Source: Azoarcus sp031555955
GTDB taxonomy: Bacteria > Pseudomonadota > Gammaproteobacteria > Burkholderiales > Rhodocyclaceae
Length of the DNA: 45,658 nt
Assembly: GCA_031555955.1 (NCBI GenBank)
Contig: JAVBTY010000038.1
Span: forward strand, 1-45,658
Direction: 5' to 3'
Positions 25,558-34,276 of this stretch are shown in pieces. The notes beneath the pieces are model-generated. The model was not told where the DNA came from. It made no database searches and saw only the letters and a program-made list of their open reading frames with translations. The first letter of the stretch is position 1, and each line of letters begins with the position of its first letter. The position numbers and the translations under genes are program-made.

Positions 25558-26568
25558 ATGGCGGCGAAAGCGCCCGCTTTCTGGTTCCGGCGCGGGTTCT
25601 CCGCAATAGTGTTGCTGCCGGTATCGTGGTTCTTCGGCCTGCTTGCCGGGGCGCGGCGGTTTTGCTACCGCAAGGGGCTTTTCTTCACAAAACGGCTGCC
25701 AGCGCCGGTCATCATCGTTGGCAATATCGCTGTCGGCGGAAGCGGTAAAACACCCGTGGCCGAGTGGCTCGCCGGGCATCTGAAAGCCGCGGGTTACACG
25801 CCTGGCATCGTCAGCAGGGGATACGGTGGAAGCAGCTCCGGCGCAGCCGCCCTTGTGCCGCCGGATGGCGATCCGGCCCGGTATGGCGACGAGCCGGTGC
25901 TGCTGGCGCGCCTGACGGGCTGCCCCGTTGTCATTGGACGTGACCGCCCCGGCGCGGCGGTGGAACTGCTGCGCCGTCATCCTGAGTGCAATGTTCTGAT
26001 CGCCGACGATGGCATGCAGCATTACCGTCTTGGGCGCGACATTGAAATCGCGGTGGTCGATGCAGCCGTGCTCGGCAACCGCTGGCTGCTGCCCGCCGGC
26101 CCGCTGCGGGAACCGCTGGCGCGGCTGCGCACGGTCGATCTGGTGATCGCGCACGGAGATATGGCTGGAATACCGGCGTCTGGCAATGTTCCGGTTTTTC
26201 CGATGACGCTTGCCGGATCACATTTTTACTCGCTGCGGCATCCGGCTGTAAGCTGCGAGGCGGATGCCCTGCGCGGCCAGCGCGTGCATGCGGTGGCGGG
26301 TATCGGTCGGCCGGAACGCTTCTTCGGAATGCTGGCGGCGATGGGGCTGGAGGTTGTGCCGCACGCTTTTCCCGACCACCACGCCTATACCGCTTCCGAT
26401 CTTGCGTTCGCGCCTGGCGAACCGAAGCTGATGACGAGCAAGGATGCGGTAAAATGCGCCGCTTTCGCGCCTGACGACGCATGGGAATTCCCCGTGCGCG
26501 CCCGGATAGGGCCAGGCGCTATCGAACGGATCCTGGAGAAGCTGAACGATGGACGCCAGACTGCTTGA
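25558..26568 (+). CDS. lpxK: Tetraacyldisaccharide 4'-kinase (lipid A synthesis)
   Basis: LpxK phosphorylates the 4' position of the lipid A disaccharide at the inner membrane. The 336-residue protein begins with a membrane-associated helix (about 10-35), then the P-loop GNIAVGGSGKTPVAEWLA near residue 60. It continues with GIVSRGYGG, VLIADDGMQHYRLGRDIEI and AVAGIGRPERFF, all typical. Its 3' end overlaps the Trm112-like gene by 20 bp, and kdsB follows, so two steps of LPS synthesis share the operon. Confidence 0.96.
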   Translation: MAAKAPAFWFRRGFSAIVLLPVSWFFGLLAGARRFCYRKGLFFTKRLPAPVIIVGNIAVGGSGKTPVAEWLAGHLKAAGYTPGIVSRGYGGSSSGAAALVPPDGDPARYGDEPVLLARLTGCPVVIGRDRPGAAVELLRRHPECNVLIADDGMQHYRLGRDIEIAVVDAAVLGNRWLLPAGPLREPLARLRTVDLVIAHGDMAGIPASGNVPVFPMTLAGSHFYSLRHPAVSCEADALRGQRVHAVAGIGRPERFFGMLAAMGLEVVPHAFPDHHAYTASDLAFAPGEPKLMTSKDAVKCAAFAPDDAWEFPVRARIGPGAIERILEKLNDGRQTA

Positions 26569-26737
26569 GATTCTTGTATGCCCGCTGTGCAAGGGGCCGC
26601 TCGACTACCTCAGGGACAGGCAGGAGCTTGTGTGCAAGGCCGACCGCCTGGCGTATCCGGTGCGCGACGGCATTCCGGTAATGCTCGACGACGAGGCGCG
26701 CGCGCTGGCCGCGGAAGAGGTCGACGCATTGCGTTGA
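26549..26737 (+). CDS. Trm112-like small zinc-ribbon protein
   Basis: This 62-residue protein of the Trm112/YcaR family starts MDARLLEILVCPLCKGPL and contains DRLAYPVRDGIPVML. Only the first Cys pair (CPLC) and one later Cys (LVCKAD) remain of a possible zinc site. Homologues sit between lpxK and kdsB in many proteobacteria, and their role is not established. It starts inside the end of lpxK and ends eight bases before kdsB, implying translational coupling. Confidence 0.9.
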   Translation: MDARLLEILVCPLCKGPLDYLRDRQELVCKADRLAYPVRDGIPVMLDDEARALAAEEVDALR

Positions 26738-26745
26738 CGTCCGCC

Positions 26746-27546
26746 ATGAACGCTTTCCGCATCGTCATTCCGGCGCGTTACGCCTCCACCCGGCTGCCCG
26801 GCAAACCGTTGGCGGATATCGCCGGGCAGCCGATGATTCTGCGTGTGCTGGCGCGGGCGCAGCAGGCGGGCGCGGCGGAAACATGGGTCGCCACCGACGA
26901 TGCGCGGGTGTTCGCGGCGGTTGAGGGCGCGGGCGGGCGGGTCCTGATGACGCGGCCCGATCATCCCAGCGGCACGGACCGCCTGGCCGAGGTTGCTGCC
27001 TGTCTGGGCTGGGCGGATGACGACATCGTTGTTAACGTCCAGGGCGACGAGCCGCTGATCGATCCGGCCGTTATCTCCGCGGTAGCGGACGCGCTGGCGG
27101 GCGATCCGGAAGCCGCGATCGCCACGGCGGCCCATGCGCTGCACGATGCCACCGATGCATTCAATCCAAACGTGGTCAAGGTTGTGTGCGATGTTCGCGG
27201 ACGCGCGATGTATTTTTCCCGCGCCCCGATTCCCTGGGCGCGCGACGAGTGGACGCAGGAGCGGATGCGGGAATGGCCGTGGGAACGGCCTCCCCGGCTG
27301 CCGTTGGGGCTGCCCGTGCTGCGCCATGTTGGCCTGTATGCTTACCGTGCCGGTTTCCTTCGCGGATATGCCGCGCTTGCGCCGTCCCCAATCGAACAGT
27401 GGGAAGCGCTGGAACAGTTGCGCGCGCTGTGGCACGGTTACGGTATCCGTGTGCTGACCCTGGATGGCGCGCCGCCCGCAGGGGTGGATACCGCTGAAGA
27501 TCTGGAGCGGGTGCGCGCGCTGTTTTCCGCCAGGGAAACCGGTTAA
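26746..27546 (+). CDS. kdsB: 3-deoxy-manno-octulosonate cytidylyltransferase
   Basis: KdsB activates KDO with CTP to CMP-KDO for the LPS inner core. The 266-residue protein has the nucleotide-binding start FRIVIPARYASTRLPGKPL, the RPDHPSGTDRLAEV and VNVQGDEPLIDP motifs, and YFSRAPIPWARD. The ATG at 26746 is eight bases after the Trm112-like stop. A 12-bp imperfect hairpin (27566-27598) follows, before adk. Confidence 0.97.
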   Translation: MNAFRIVIPARYASTRLPGKPLADIAGQPMILRVLARAQQAGAAETWVATDDARVFAAVEGAGGRVLMTRPDHPSGTDRLAEVAACLGWADDDIVVNVQGDEPLIDPAVISAVADALAGDPEAAIATAAHALHDATDAFNPNVVKVVCDVRGRAMYFSRAPIPWARDEWTQERMREWPWERPPRLPLGLPVLRHVGLYAYRAGFLRGYAALAPSPIEQWEALEQLRALWHGYGIRVLTLDGAPPAGVDTAEDLERVRALFSARETG

Positions 27547-27565
27547 AGAAAATTTTTCTCTGCCC

Positions 27566-27598
27566 GGCTGAAACCAGCCTGATGCCTGGATTTCAGCC
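27566..27598 (+). other. Hairpin in the kdsB-adk gap
   Basis: GGCTGAAACCAG pairs with CTGG-A-TTTCAGCC (one bulged A, 8-base loop). No T run follows, so it is not a standard terminator; it may be an mRNA-processing or leader element of adk. Confidence 0.4.
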
Positions 27599-27659
27599 TG
27601 TTCCGATTCACCGAAGACGGCCCGTCAAGCGGGGCGCATTACACATGAGGGAGGAAGCG

Positions 27660-28313
27660 ATGAAACTGATTCTGTTGGGACCGCCGGGCGCGGGCAAGGG
27701 CACGCAGGCGGCCTTCATCAAGGAAAAATTCGGCATTCCGCAGATATCCACCGGCGACATGCTGCGCGCGGCGGTCAAGGCCGGTACGCCGCTGGGCGTT
27801 GAGGCGAAAAAGATCATGGATGCGGGCGGCCTTGTCTCCGATGGCATCATCATCGGTCTGGTCAGTGACCGCCTGCGCGAGGATGACTGCCGCGACGGGT
27901 ACATGTTCGACGGCTTCCCGCGCACGATCCCGCAGGCCGACGCCATGAAGGATGCCGCGGTGGCGATCGACTTCGTGCTTGAAATCGACGTGCCGGACAG
28001 CGAAATCATCGAACGCATGAGCGGGCGGCGGGTGCATGCCGCCTCGGGCCGCACTTATCACGTCAGATACAACCCGCCGAAGGTGGCGGGAAAGGACGAT
28101 GTGACCGGTGAGGACCTGATCCAGCGCGACGACGACCGGGAAGAAACCGTGCGCAAGCGCCTTGAGGTTTACCACTCCCAGACCAAACCCCTGGTGGATT
28201 ACTACACCCGCTGGGCGGCGTCGGGCGTGTCCGGTGCGCCGAAGGTGCGGAAAATTTCCGGACAGGGAGCGGTGGATGACATTACGGGCCGGGTTCTCGA
28301 CGCGCTAAAGTAA
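27660..28313 (+). CDS. adk: Adenylate kinase
   Basis: Adk interconverts ATP + AMP and 2 ADP. The 217-residue long-LID form shows the P-loop LLGPPGAGKGTQAAF, AMP-site ISTGDMLRAAVKAGTPLG, DGFPRTIPQAD, and the LID region GRRVHAASGRTYHVRYNPPK. The LID lacks the four Cys of zinc-type enzymes. The ATG at 27660 has GAGGGAGG just upstream. It ends a gene run from exbB and is followed by a strong terminator. Confidence 0.98.
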   Translation: MKLILLGPPGAGKGTQAAFIKEKFGIPQISTGDMLRAAVKAGTPLGVEAKKIMDAGGLVSDGIIIGLVSDRLREDDCRDGYMFDGFPRTIPQADAMKDAAVAIDFVLEIDVPDSEIIERMSGRRVHAASGRTYHVRYNPPKVAGKDDVTGEDLIQRDDDREETVRKRLEVYHSQTKPLVDYYTRWAASGVSGAPKVRKISGQGAVDDITGRVLDALK

Positions 28314-28346
28314 AAGGCAGCGTTACGGCTGCTGGCGGTAGAACGA

Positions 28347-28380
28347 CGCGGCTGGCGCAGCATGCGCTGGCCGCGTTTTT
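28347..28380 (+). terminator. Rho-independent terminator after adk
   Basis: CGCGGCTGGCGCA pairs with TGCGCTGGCCGCG (13 bp including two G-U pairs, GCA loop) and runs into TTTTT. It lies over the first possible in-frame ATG upstream of pfp (28362), which argues for the later pfp start. Confidence 0.9.
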
Positions 28381-28409
28381 ATTCGCAAGTTCACCGGACA
28401 TCTTCTGCA

Positions 28410-29681
28410 ATGCAGTACGGCAACCTCCTTTATGCCCAGGCGGGCGGCGTGACCGCCGTCATTAACGCCACAGCCGCGGCGGTTATCCGCGCCGCGCGGA
28501 TGAAGCCGCAGATCAGCGGTATCTTTGCCGCCCGTCATGGCATTACCGGCGTGCTGTCCGAGGATCTGGTCGATACCGCGGCGCTGACGGAGAGCGGGCT
28601 CGACCGTCTGGCCATGGCGCCGGGCGGAGCTTTCGGCTCCTGCCGCTTTACTCTCGATACACCGCAGGCCAGTCCCGGGCAGTATGACCGGCTGTTCGAT
28701 GTTTTTTCCGCGCACCGTATCGGCGCTTTTCTTTACAACGGCGGTAATGGTTCGATGATGGTCGTCGCCAGACTGGCCGGGGCAGCGCGTGAGCGCGGCT
28801 ACCCGCTGTGCTGCATCGGCGTGCCCAAAACCGTGGATAACGACATTGAAGGGGCCGACTGTTCCCCCGGATTCGCATCGGCGGCGAAATATCTTGCCAC
28901 GTCGATGCTGGAAGCGGGTCTTGACCTGGCCGCGATGTCTGGTCGCCGGGGCCGCGTGTTCGTCATGGAAGTCATGGGCCGCAACACGGGCTGGCTCGCG
29001 GCCGCCACCGCGCTGGCTGCGAGCGGTGAGGACATGCCGCCGCATATCGCGCTGCTGCCCGAGGCCCCATTCGACGAAGACACGCTGCTCGACCGTGTCC
29101 GCTCCACGGTGGATCGCCTGGGGTATTGCGCCATTACCGTGGCGGAGGGCATTCACCGCGCAGGTGGCGGGCCGGTTCTGGAGCAGCATCAGGGCGCGGA
29201 TGGCCATGTCCAGTACGGCGGCGCGGGCCTGTATATCGCGCGGCTGATCCGGGCGCATACAGGTTACCAGTGCCACTGGGCGATTCCCGACTATCTCCAG
29301 CGCGCCGCGGGCCACTGGCGTTCGGCGGTGGATCTGGCGCATGCGGAAGCGGTTGGCCGGGCGGCGGTCGATTATGCGCTGGCGGGGCTTGATGGATTCA
29401 TGCCGGCCATCCGCCGCCTCTCCGATGATCCTTACCGCTGGGATATCGTTCCGGTTGAGGCGGCGTCCGTCGCCGATCTGGAGCGCCGCGTTCCGGAGGC
29501 GTTCATCCGCGCGGATGGTCTGCACGTAACAGCCGAAGCGCTGCGCTACCTGCGTCCCCTTGTCGAAGGAGAGGTGCCGGTCGCCACCTGCGGCGGCCTG
29601 CCTGCTTACGGTGCTATCACGTTCCAGCCGTTGCCGCGGCGGCTCGCGCCATCAGGGGAAGAGGGCACCGTCAGCCCATGA
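28410..29681 (+). CDS. pfp: Pyrophosphate-dependent 6-phosphofructokinase
   Basis: This 423-residue phosphofructokinase has the fructose-6-phosphate catalytic motif GVPKTVDNDIEG. Lys after Pro is typical of pyrophosphate-using enzymes, and the phosphate loop NGGNGSMMVV replaces the ATP-type GGDGS. MEVMGRNTGWLAAATAL is also diagnostic. The PPi enzyme is reversible and serves glycolysis and gluconeogenesis. The ATG at 28410 (MQYGNLLYAQAGGVTAVINA) is preferred over 28362, which lies in the adk terminator. It is convergent with the bactofilin gene, with only 24 bp between stops and no obvious terminator. Confidence 0.92.
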   Translation: MQYGNLLYAQAGGVTAVINATAAAVIRAARMKPQISGIFAARHGITGVLSEDLVDTAALTESGLDRLAMAPGGAFGSCRFTLDTPQASPGQYDRLFDVFSAHRIGAFLYNGGNGSMMVVARLAGAARERGYPLCCIGVPKTVDNDIEGADCSPGFASAAKYLATSMLEAGLDLAAMSGRRGRVFVMEVMGRNTGWLAAATALAASGEDMPPHIALLPEAPFDEDTLLDRVRSTVDRLGYCAITVAEGIHRAGGGPVLEQHQGADGHVQYGGAGLYIARLIRAHTGYQCHWAIPDYLQRAAGHWRSAVDLAHAEAVGRAAVDYALAGLDGFMPAIRRLSDDPYRWDIVPVEAASVADLERRVPEAFIRADGLHVTAEALRYLRPLVEGEVPVATCGGLPAYGAITFQPLPRRLAPSGEEGTVSP

Positions 29682-29705
29682 AAGGCGAGGGCGGCCCTGT
29701 CCGTG

Positions 29706-30167
29706 CTATCCGTTCACCGCATGCGGCTGTGTCGCGGCAATACTGGTGACATTGCCATCGTCCCGCTGTTTTTCTTCCAGCGATGCCTCATCGGCGATCC
29801 GGTCAATCTTTCCTTCGATAATCGCGCCGCATTCCATCTGCAACTGCCGGTAGCTGATGTTGCCGGAAATACGGGCGTTCGCCTGAAGTTCAAGAAAGTG
29901 TTCGACTATCAGATCGCCGATTATCGTGCCGTTGATAACGGCATCGTAAGTCGTCACCCGGCCCCTGATGCTGCCTTTTTCGCTGAGAACGAGCAGGCCG
30001 CTGGCGTCTTCCTTGTTGGAAATATTGCCCTCGATGCAGCCATCTACCCGCAGGCCGCCGGAAAAGACGACATCCCCAAAAATCTGGACGTTATCGGCGA
30101 TGAGACTCGAAAGCTTGGTTATTTCGATCGATCTGTTTTGCTTGCGCTGTTTTCCACCGCCAAACAT
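29706..30167 (-). CDS. Bactofilin (polymer-forming cytoskeletal protein)
   Basis: This 153-residue protein has the bactofilin right-handed beta-helix core (about 20-125), with repeats of the kind IFGDVVFSGGLRVDGCIEGNI and GDLIVEHFLELQANARISGNI. Short tails flank the core, as usual. Bactofilins self-assemble at the membrane and place cell-wall enzymes. The ATG at 30167 has GGGAGG upstream. It is the last gene of an operon with a membrane coiled-coil protein and an M23 peptidase, the pairing seen in bactofilin-guided cell-shape systems. Confidence 0.93.
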   Translation of the reverse strand: MFGGGKQRKQNRSIEITKLSSLIADNVQIFGDVVFSGGLRVDGCIEGNISNKEDASGLLVLSEKGSIRGRVTTYDAVINGTIIGDLIVEHFLELQANARISGNISYRQLQMECGAIIEGKIDRIADEASLEEKQRDDGNVTSIAATQPHAVNG

Positions 30168-30204
30168 GACGCCTCCCGGTAGATGATGAAAACGGCTGCG
30201 CCGG

Positions 30205-30564
30205 CTAGCGGCGTCCGTTTTTCTGTGACCTGAAAAATTCCAGCTCGCTCTTGAGCCGGTTGAACTGTTCGTTAAGTTCCGAAATCTGCTTTTCAAGCCC
30301 GTCCCGGGTGGCTTTTTCGACCTCAAGGGCGAGCCGGGCGCGCTCACTGTCTTCGCGCAGGCGCAGGTTTTCCTTTTCAAGTGTTTCTCGTTGCAGGGTC
30401 AGTGCCCGCTGGGCCTCAAGGTAACGGAATCCCGCGAACGCCAGCAGGGAGCCCCCCAGCAGCACGATTCCGATCGCCAGGAACAGCCTGTGCCGTCGGC
30501 GGACCGCCAGCTCAAGAGAGACGGCAGTCAGCGAACGGGTGTGTGAACGCCGGAAAAAACGCAT
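30205..30564 (-). CDS. Membrane-anchored coiled-coil protein (DUF6776-like)
   Basis: This 119-residue protein has one membrane helix (about residues 27-46) after a basic N-terminus, then a long charged coiled coil (about 52-115) ending LKSELEFFRSQK. The ending and position between a peptidase and a bactofilin resemble DUF6776-type proteins, but it is shorter than those I know, so the family call is tentative. It probably sits in the inner membrane with the coiled coil in the periplasm. It starts 15 bp after the M23 stop. Confidence 0.7.
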   Translation of the reverse strand: MRFFRRSHTRSLTAVSLELAVRRRHRLFLAIGIVLLGGSLLAFAGFRYLEAQRALTLQRETLEKENLRLREDSERARLALEVEKATRDGLEKQISELNEQFNRLKSELEFFRSQKNGRR

Positions 30565-30579
30565 CAGAGTCCAGCGGGG

Positions 30580-31533
30580 TCAGTGGCTGGCGAGATAAAG
30601 CTCTGGATCGGAATAACGCCCATCCTTGATGACCTCGAAATGCAGATGGGGCCCGGTGGAACGGCCGGTGGAGCCGATGAGCGCAATACGCTGCCCGGGA
30701 GTGACGACTTCTCCCGTTTCAACCAGAAGGCGGGAGCAGTGAGCGTAACGGGTGACGAGATCGTTGCCGTGATCGATTTCAACGGTGTAACCGTAATCGA
30801 CCCGGTAACCCGCGTAGATAACCTGGCCGCCCGCGCTGGCATTGATCGGGGTGCCCGAAGGAGCGGAAAAATCAAGCCCGCTGTGAAAGGCGGCCTGACG
30901 GTTGAAGGGGTCGACCCGGTTGCCGAAACCCGAGTTGCGCGCAACGCCCGGCACCGGGGTGCGGCTGGGAAAGGTCATGACCTGCAGGTTGCGTTCGTCG
31001 GCCGCGCGCGCGATCACATTCAGCGCGATATCAAGGCGCTCAAGATCCTGTTCGAGGCTGGTCAGTCCGATGCCGTGATCGCTGGCTGGCGGCGTCATGC
31101 GGCCTGCAAGGCTTGCGCCCAGGGGCGGAATCATGGGGCCACCCGCCGGAGTGGCCGGACGGGCGCCTTCAAAGCGGCCTGGCTGCACGGATTCCCTGAC
31201 GCTTTGCTGCAGGTCTTCGAACTCCTGCAGCACGCCGATGCGCTTCGCCAGCGCGCCTGCTTCGCTTTCCAGCCGTACGAGTCTGCCGGACAGTTCGCCT
31301 ACGCGGTCGATCAGCACGCGCCGCTCCGGCTGCCCGAATTTCAGGCCGAGCGACCCCGTGGCGGACAGGCTGTGCGGCTGCGGTTCATTACGGGCGATAC
31401 CGGCCCCGAGGGTGAATGCCGCTGCGGCGACGATGAATAAGGATGCCGAGAAGATCACGAGTACCGTGCGCATACTGAGCGTGCGGACTTTCGATTGTGT
31501 GAGCTTCCCGGGCGACAGAATGACCCAGGCCAT
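30580..31533 (-). CDS. M23 (LytM-type) peptidoglycan metallopeptidase
   Basis: This 317-residue protein has an N-terminal membrane helix (about 22-45), a coiled coil (about 75-125), a Pro/Gly-rich linker and a C-terminal M23 domain. The zinc ligands are complete: HSGLDFSAPSGTPI (His and Asp) and GPHLHFEV (HxH). It should cut peptide crosslinks or stems in the periplasm. As first gene of the operon with a coiled-coil protein and bactofilin, it is a likely cell-shape endopeptidase. The first Met is about 20 residues before the membrane helix; an internal ATG at residue 21 is an alternative. Confidence 0.93.
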   Translation of the reverse strand: MAWVILSPGKLTQSKVRTLSMRTVLVIFSASLFIVAAAAFTLGAGIARNEPQPHSLSATGSLGLKFGQPERRVLIDRVGELSGRLVRLESEAGALAKRIGVLQEFEDLQQSVRESVQPGRFEGARPATPAGGPMIPPLGASLAGRMTPPASDHGIGLTSLEQDLERLDIALNVIARAADERNLQVMTFPSRTPVPGVARNSGFGNRVDPFNRQAAFHSGLDFSAPSGTPINASAGGQVIYAGYRVDYGYTVEIDHGNDLVTRYAHCSRLLVETGEVVTPGQRIALIGSTGRSTGPHLHFEVIKDGRYSDPELYLASH

Positions 31534-31638
31534 CCCCGTCCTCCGGTTCGTTCCGCGCCTGTGATTGCGGACGGGCGCGAAAAAATGGATACACCACGCT
31601 GGCCGCGGCGGACATGCCCGGGCCGTAAAATCCTGCTT

Positions 31639-31684
31639 CCCGGCCCACCGGGCCGGGCAAAAAGTCGCGGAAGTGTAACACTTC
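31639..31684. other. Two perfect inverted repeats between ppsA and the M23 gene
   Basis: CCCGGCCC-ACC-GGGCCGGG (31639-31657) and GAAGTG-TAA-CACTTC (31670-31684) lie close together in a 234-bp gap. The first is a GC-rich hairpin without a T run on the minus strand; the second looks like an operator half-site pair. Neither matches a regulator I can name. Confidence 0.5.
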
Positions 31685-31767
31685 TGTCACAGATGAGGGC
31701 CGCCGCCGCCGCGCCAGCCCCCGGTTATCGGGTTTTTGGCGGCGGCATCCCCATGTTTTTATGAAGA

Positions 31768-34134
31768 TTACTGTTTTTTGTGCGTTGCAAGACGCAGCCA
31801 GGTGTCTACGACCGTATCCGGATTAAGGGACAGGGTCTGGATGCCTTCATCCATCAGCCATTCCGCCAGATCGGCGTGATCTGACGGCCCCTGGCCGCAG
31901 ATGCCTACGTACTTGCCCAGGCGGTTCGCGCTCTGGATCGCCAGCGACAGCAGCTGTTTTACCGCTGGATCGCGTTCGTCGAATGCGTGCGCCACCAGGC
32001 CGGAATCGCGGTCCAGGCCGAGCGTGAGCTGGGTCAGATCGTTGGAGCCGATGGAAAAACCGTCGAAATATTCCAGGAATTCCTCGGCCAGCAGCGCATT
32101 CGAGGGGATCTCGCACATCATGATGAGCCTGAGTCCGTTCACGCCGCGCTTCAGACCATGCTCCGCGAGCAGACCGGCGACGCCGGCGGCCTCTTCGAGG
32201 TTGCGCACGAACGGCACCATGAGCTCCACGTTGGTCAGCCCCAGTTCGTTGCGCACTTTTTTCATCGCCACGCATTCCAGCTCGAAACAGTCGCGGAAAC
32301 TGTGGGCGATGTAGCGTGAAGCGCCGCGGAAACCGAGCATCGGGTTTTCTTCTTCCGGCTCGTAGATTTCGCCACCGAGAAGCTTGCGGTATTCGTTCGA
32401 CTTGAAATCCGACAGGCGCACAATCACGGGTTTGGGGTAGAAGGCAGCGGCGATCGTGGCCACGCCTTCGACCAGTTTTTCGATGAAGAACTGCTTCGGC
32501 GTGGCATAGCCGCGCGAGCGGCGCATGATTTCCTCACGCAGCCCGGCCGGTACCTGCGACAGATCCAGAATGGCCTTGGGGTGGATGCCGATCATGTTGT
32601 TGATGACGAACTCCAGCCGCGCGAGTCCGACGCCGCCGTTCGGAATCTGCGCGAACTCGAAGGCCAGCTCGGGATTGCCGACGTTCATCATGATCTTCAC
32701 CGGGATCTCCGGCAGATTGCCCATGTCGGTCGTCACCACCTCGAAATCGAGTCGGCCGCGATATACGTAGCCGGTGTCGCCCTCGGCGCACGACACGGTG
32801 ACGGAGTCGCCTTCTTCCAGCACCTCGGTGGCGTTGCCGCAGCCGACGATGGCGGGAATGCCCAGTTCGCGGGCGATGATCGCGGCGTGGCAGGTACGGC
32901 CCCCCCGGTTGGTGACGATGGCGCTGGCGCGTTTCATCACCGGTTCCCAGTTCGGGTCGGTCATGTCGGTGACGAGGATGTCGCCCGCGCGCACGCGGTT
33001 CATTTCCGACGCATCGGCGACCACGCGCACCACGCCCGCGCCGATTTTCTGCCCGATCGCGCGGCCATGCGTCAGCGCCTTGCCGTACTGCTTGAGGCGG
33101 TATTTCTCCATCACCAGCCCATGCGACTGGCTTTTCACCGTTTCTGGACGGGCCTGCAGGATGTAGAGCCTGCCGTCGATGCCGTCCTTGCCCCATTCGA
33201 TGTCCATCGGGCGGCCGTAGTGCTGTTCAATGATGACCGCGTAGCGCGCCAGTTCGAGCACATCCTCGTCGCTGAGCGAAAAGCGGTTCCGGTCTGTTTC
33301 CGGCACATCGACGGTGCGTACGGATCTGCCCGCGACCGCCTGTTCCGTGAATACCATCTTGATGAGCTTTGAGCCGAGGTTGCGCCGGACTACCGCCGGT
33401 TTGCCCAGGGCCAGCGTGGGTTTATGTACGTAGAACTCGTCCGGGTTCACCGCGCCCTGCACCACGGTTTCACCCAGGCCCCAGGAGGCGGTAACAAAAA
33501 CAACATCGCTGAAGCCGGATTCGGTGTCGATGGTGAACATCACGCCGGAAGCGCCGCTGTCCGAGCGCACCATGCGTTGCACACCGGCCGACAGGGCAAC
33601 GCCGGAATGGGCGAAATTCTTGTGCACGCGGTAGGCGATGGCGCGGTCGTTGTACAGCGACGCGAACACCTCCTTCATCGCATGCAGGATGTTGGCGTAG
33701 CCGTGAATGTTGAGGAACGTCTCCTGCTGGCCGGCGAAGGAGGCGTCCGGCAGATCCTCCGCCGTGGCGGAAGAACGCACGGCGAAACTGCCTTCGCCGT
33801 CGGCGGAAATCTGTTCGTAGGCCGTCCTGATCTCGTCTTCCAGCCTGGGCGGAAACGGCGTGTCGATGATCCACTGGCGGATCTGCGCGCCGGTTTTCAC
33901 CAGCGCATCCACGTCATCCACGTCGAGGTTCCCGAGCGCGGCGTCTATGCGCGCGGCCAGGCCATTGTGGGCAAGGAAGTCGCGGTAAGCATCCGCGGTG
34001 GTCGCAAAACCGCCCGGCACGCGCACGCTGGACGGAAGCTGGCTGATCATTTCGCCAAGGGAGGCGTTCTTGCCGCCGACCTTGTCCACGTCGGACATGC
34101 GCAATTCGGTAAAGGGAAGAACGTAGCGGGTCAT
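31768..34134 (-). CDS. ppsA: Phosphoenolpyruvate synthase
   Basis: PEP synthase turns pyruvate + ATP into PEP + AMP + phosphate for gluconeogenesis. The 788-residue protein has the ATP-grasp domain (KVGGKNASLGEMI, FAVRSSATAEDLPDASFAGQQ), the swivelling phospho-His domain (NRGGRTCHAAIIARELGIPA) and the PEP/pyruvate barrel with the catalytic Cys in VGICGQGPSDH. The Thr beside the catalytic His (RTCHA) is the usual target of the regulatory protein encoded divergently at 34277. Only 142 bp separate the two genes. AAAGG lies before the ATG. Confidence 0.98.
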   Translation of the reverse strand: MTRYVLPFTELRMSDVDKVGGKNASLGEMISQLPSSVRVPGGFATTADAYRDFLAHNGLAARIDAALGNLDVDDVDALVKTGAQIRQWIIDTPFPPRLEDEIRTAYEQISADGEGSFAVRSSATAEDLPDASFAGQQETFLNIHGYANILHAMKEVFASLYNDRAIAYRVHKNFAHSGVALSAGVQRMVRSDSGASGVMFTIDTESGFSDVVFVTASWGLGETVVQGAVNPDEFYVHKPTLALGKPAVVRRNLGSKLIKMVFTEQAVAGRSVRTVDVPETDRNRFSLSDEDVLELARYAVIIEQHYGRPMDIEWGKDGIDGRLYILQARPETVKSQSHGLVMEKYRLKQYGKALTHGRAIGQKIGAGVVRVVADASEMNRVRAGDILVTDMTDPNWEPVMKRASAIVTNRGGRTCHAAIIARELGIPAIVGCGNATEVLEEGDSVTVSCAEGDTGYVYRGRLDFEVVTTDMGNLPEIPVKIMMNVGNPELAFEFAQIPNGGVGLARLEFVINNMIGIHPKAILDLSQVPAGLREEIMRRSRGYATPKQFFIEKLVEGVATIAAAFYPKPVIVRLSDFKSNEYRKLLGGEIYEPEEENPMLGFRGASRYIAHSFRDCFELECVAMKKVRNELGLTNVELMVPFVRNLEEAAGVAGLLAEHGLKRGVNGLRLIMMCEIPSNALLAEEFLEYFDGFSIGSNDLTQLTLGLDRDSGLVAHAFDERDPAVKQLLSLAIQSANRLGKYVGICGQGPSDHADLAEWLMDEGIQTLSLNPDTVVDTWLRLATHKKQ

Positions 34135-34276
34135 GAATAACCTTTATAAGCCGGTAAAGGGAGCAGGCGTCGATTCTAACGAATTTTGTGTTTCCCGCAG
34201 TGTGACAGGCGGGGTACCCTGATGCCCGCGGGCGGCATCCGGGCCGTTTCCGCTTTCTGTTTACAGACAGGGTGAT

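Noticed and set aside
28323..29525. Open frame of 400 codons on the minus strand across pfp
   Set aside because: Shadow of the GC-rich pfp coding sequence; no recognisable domain.
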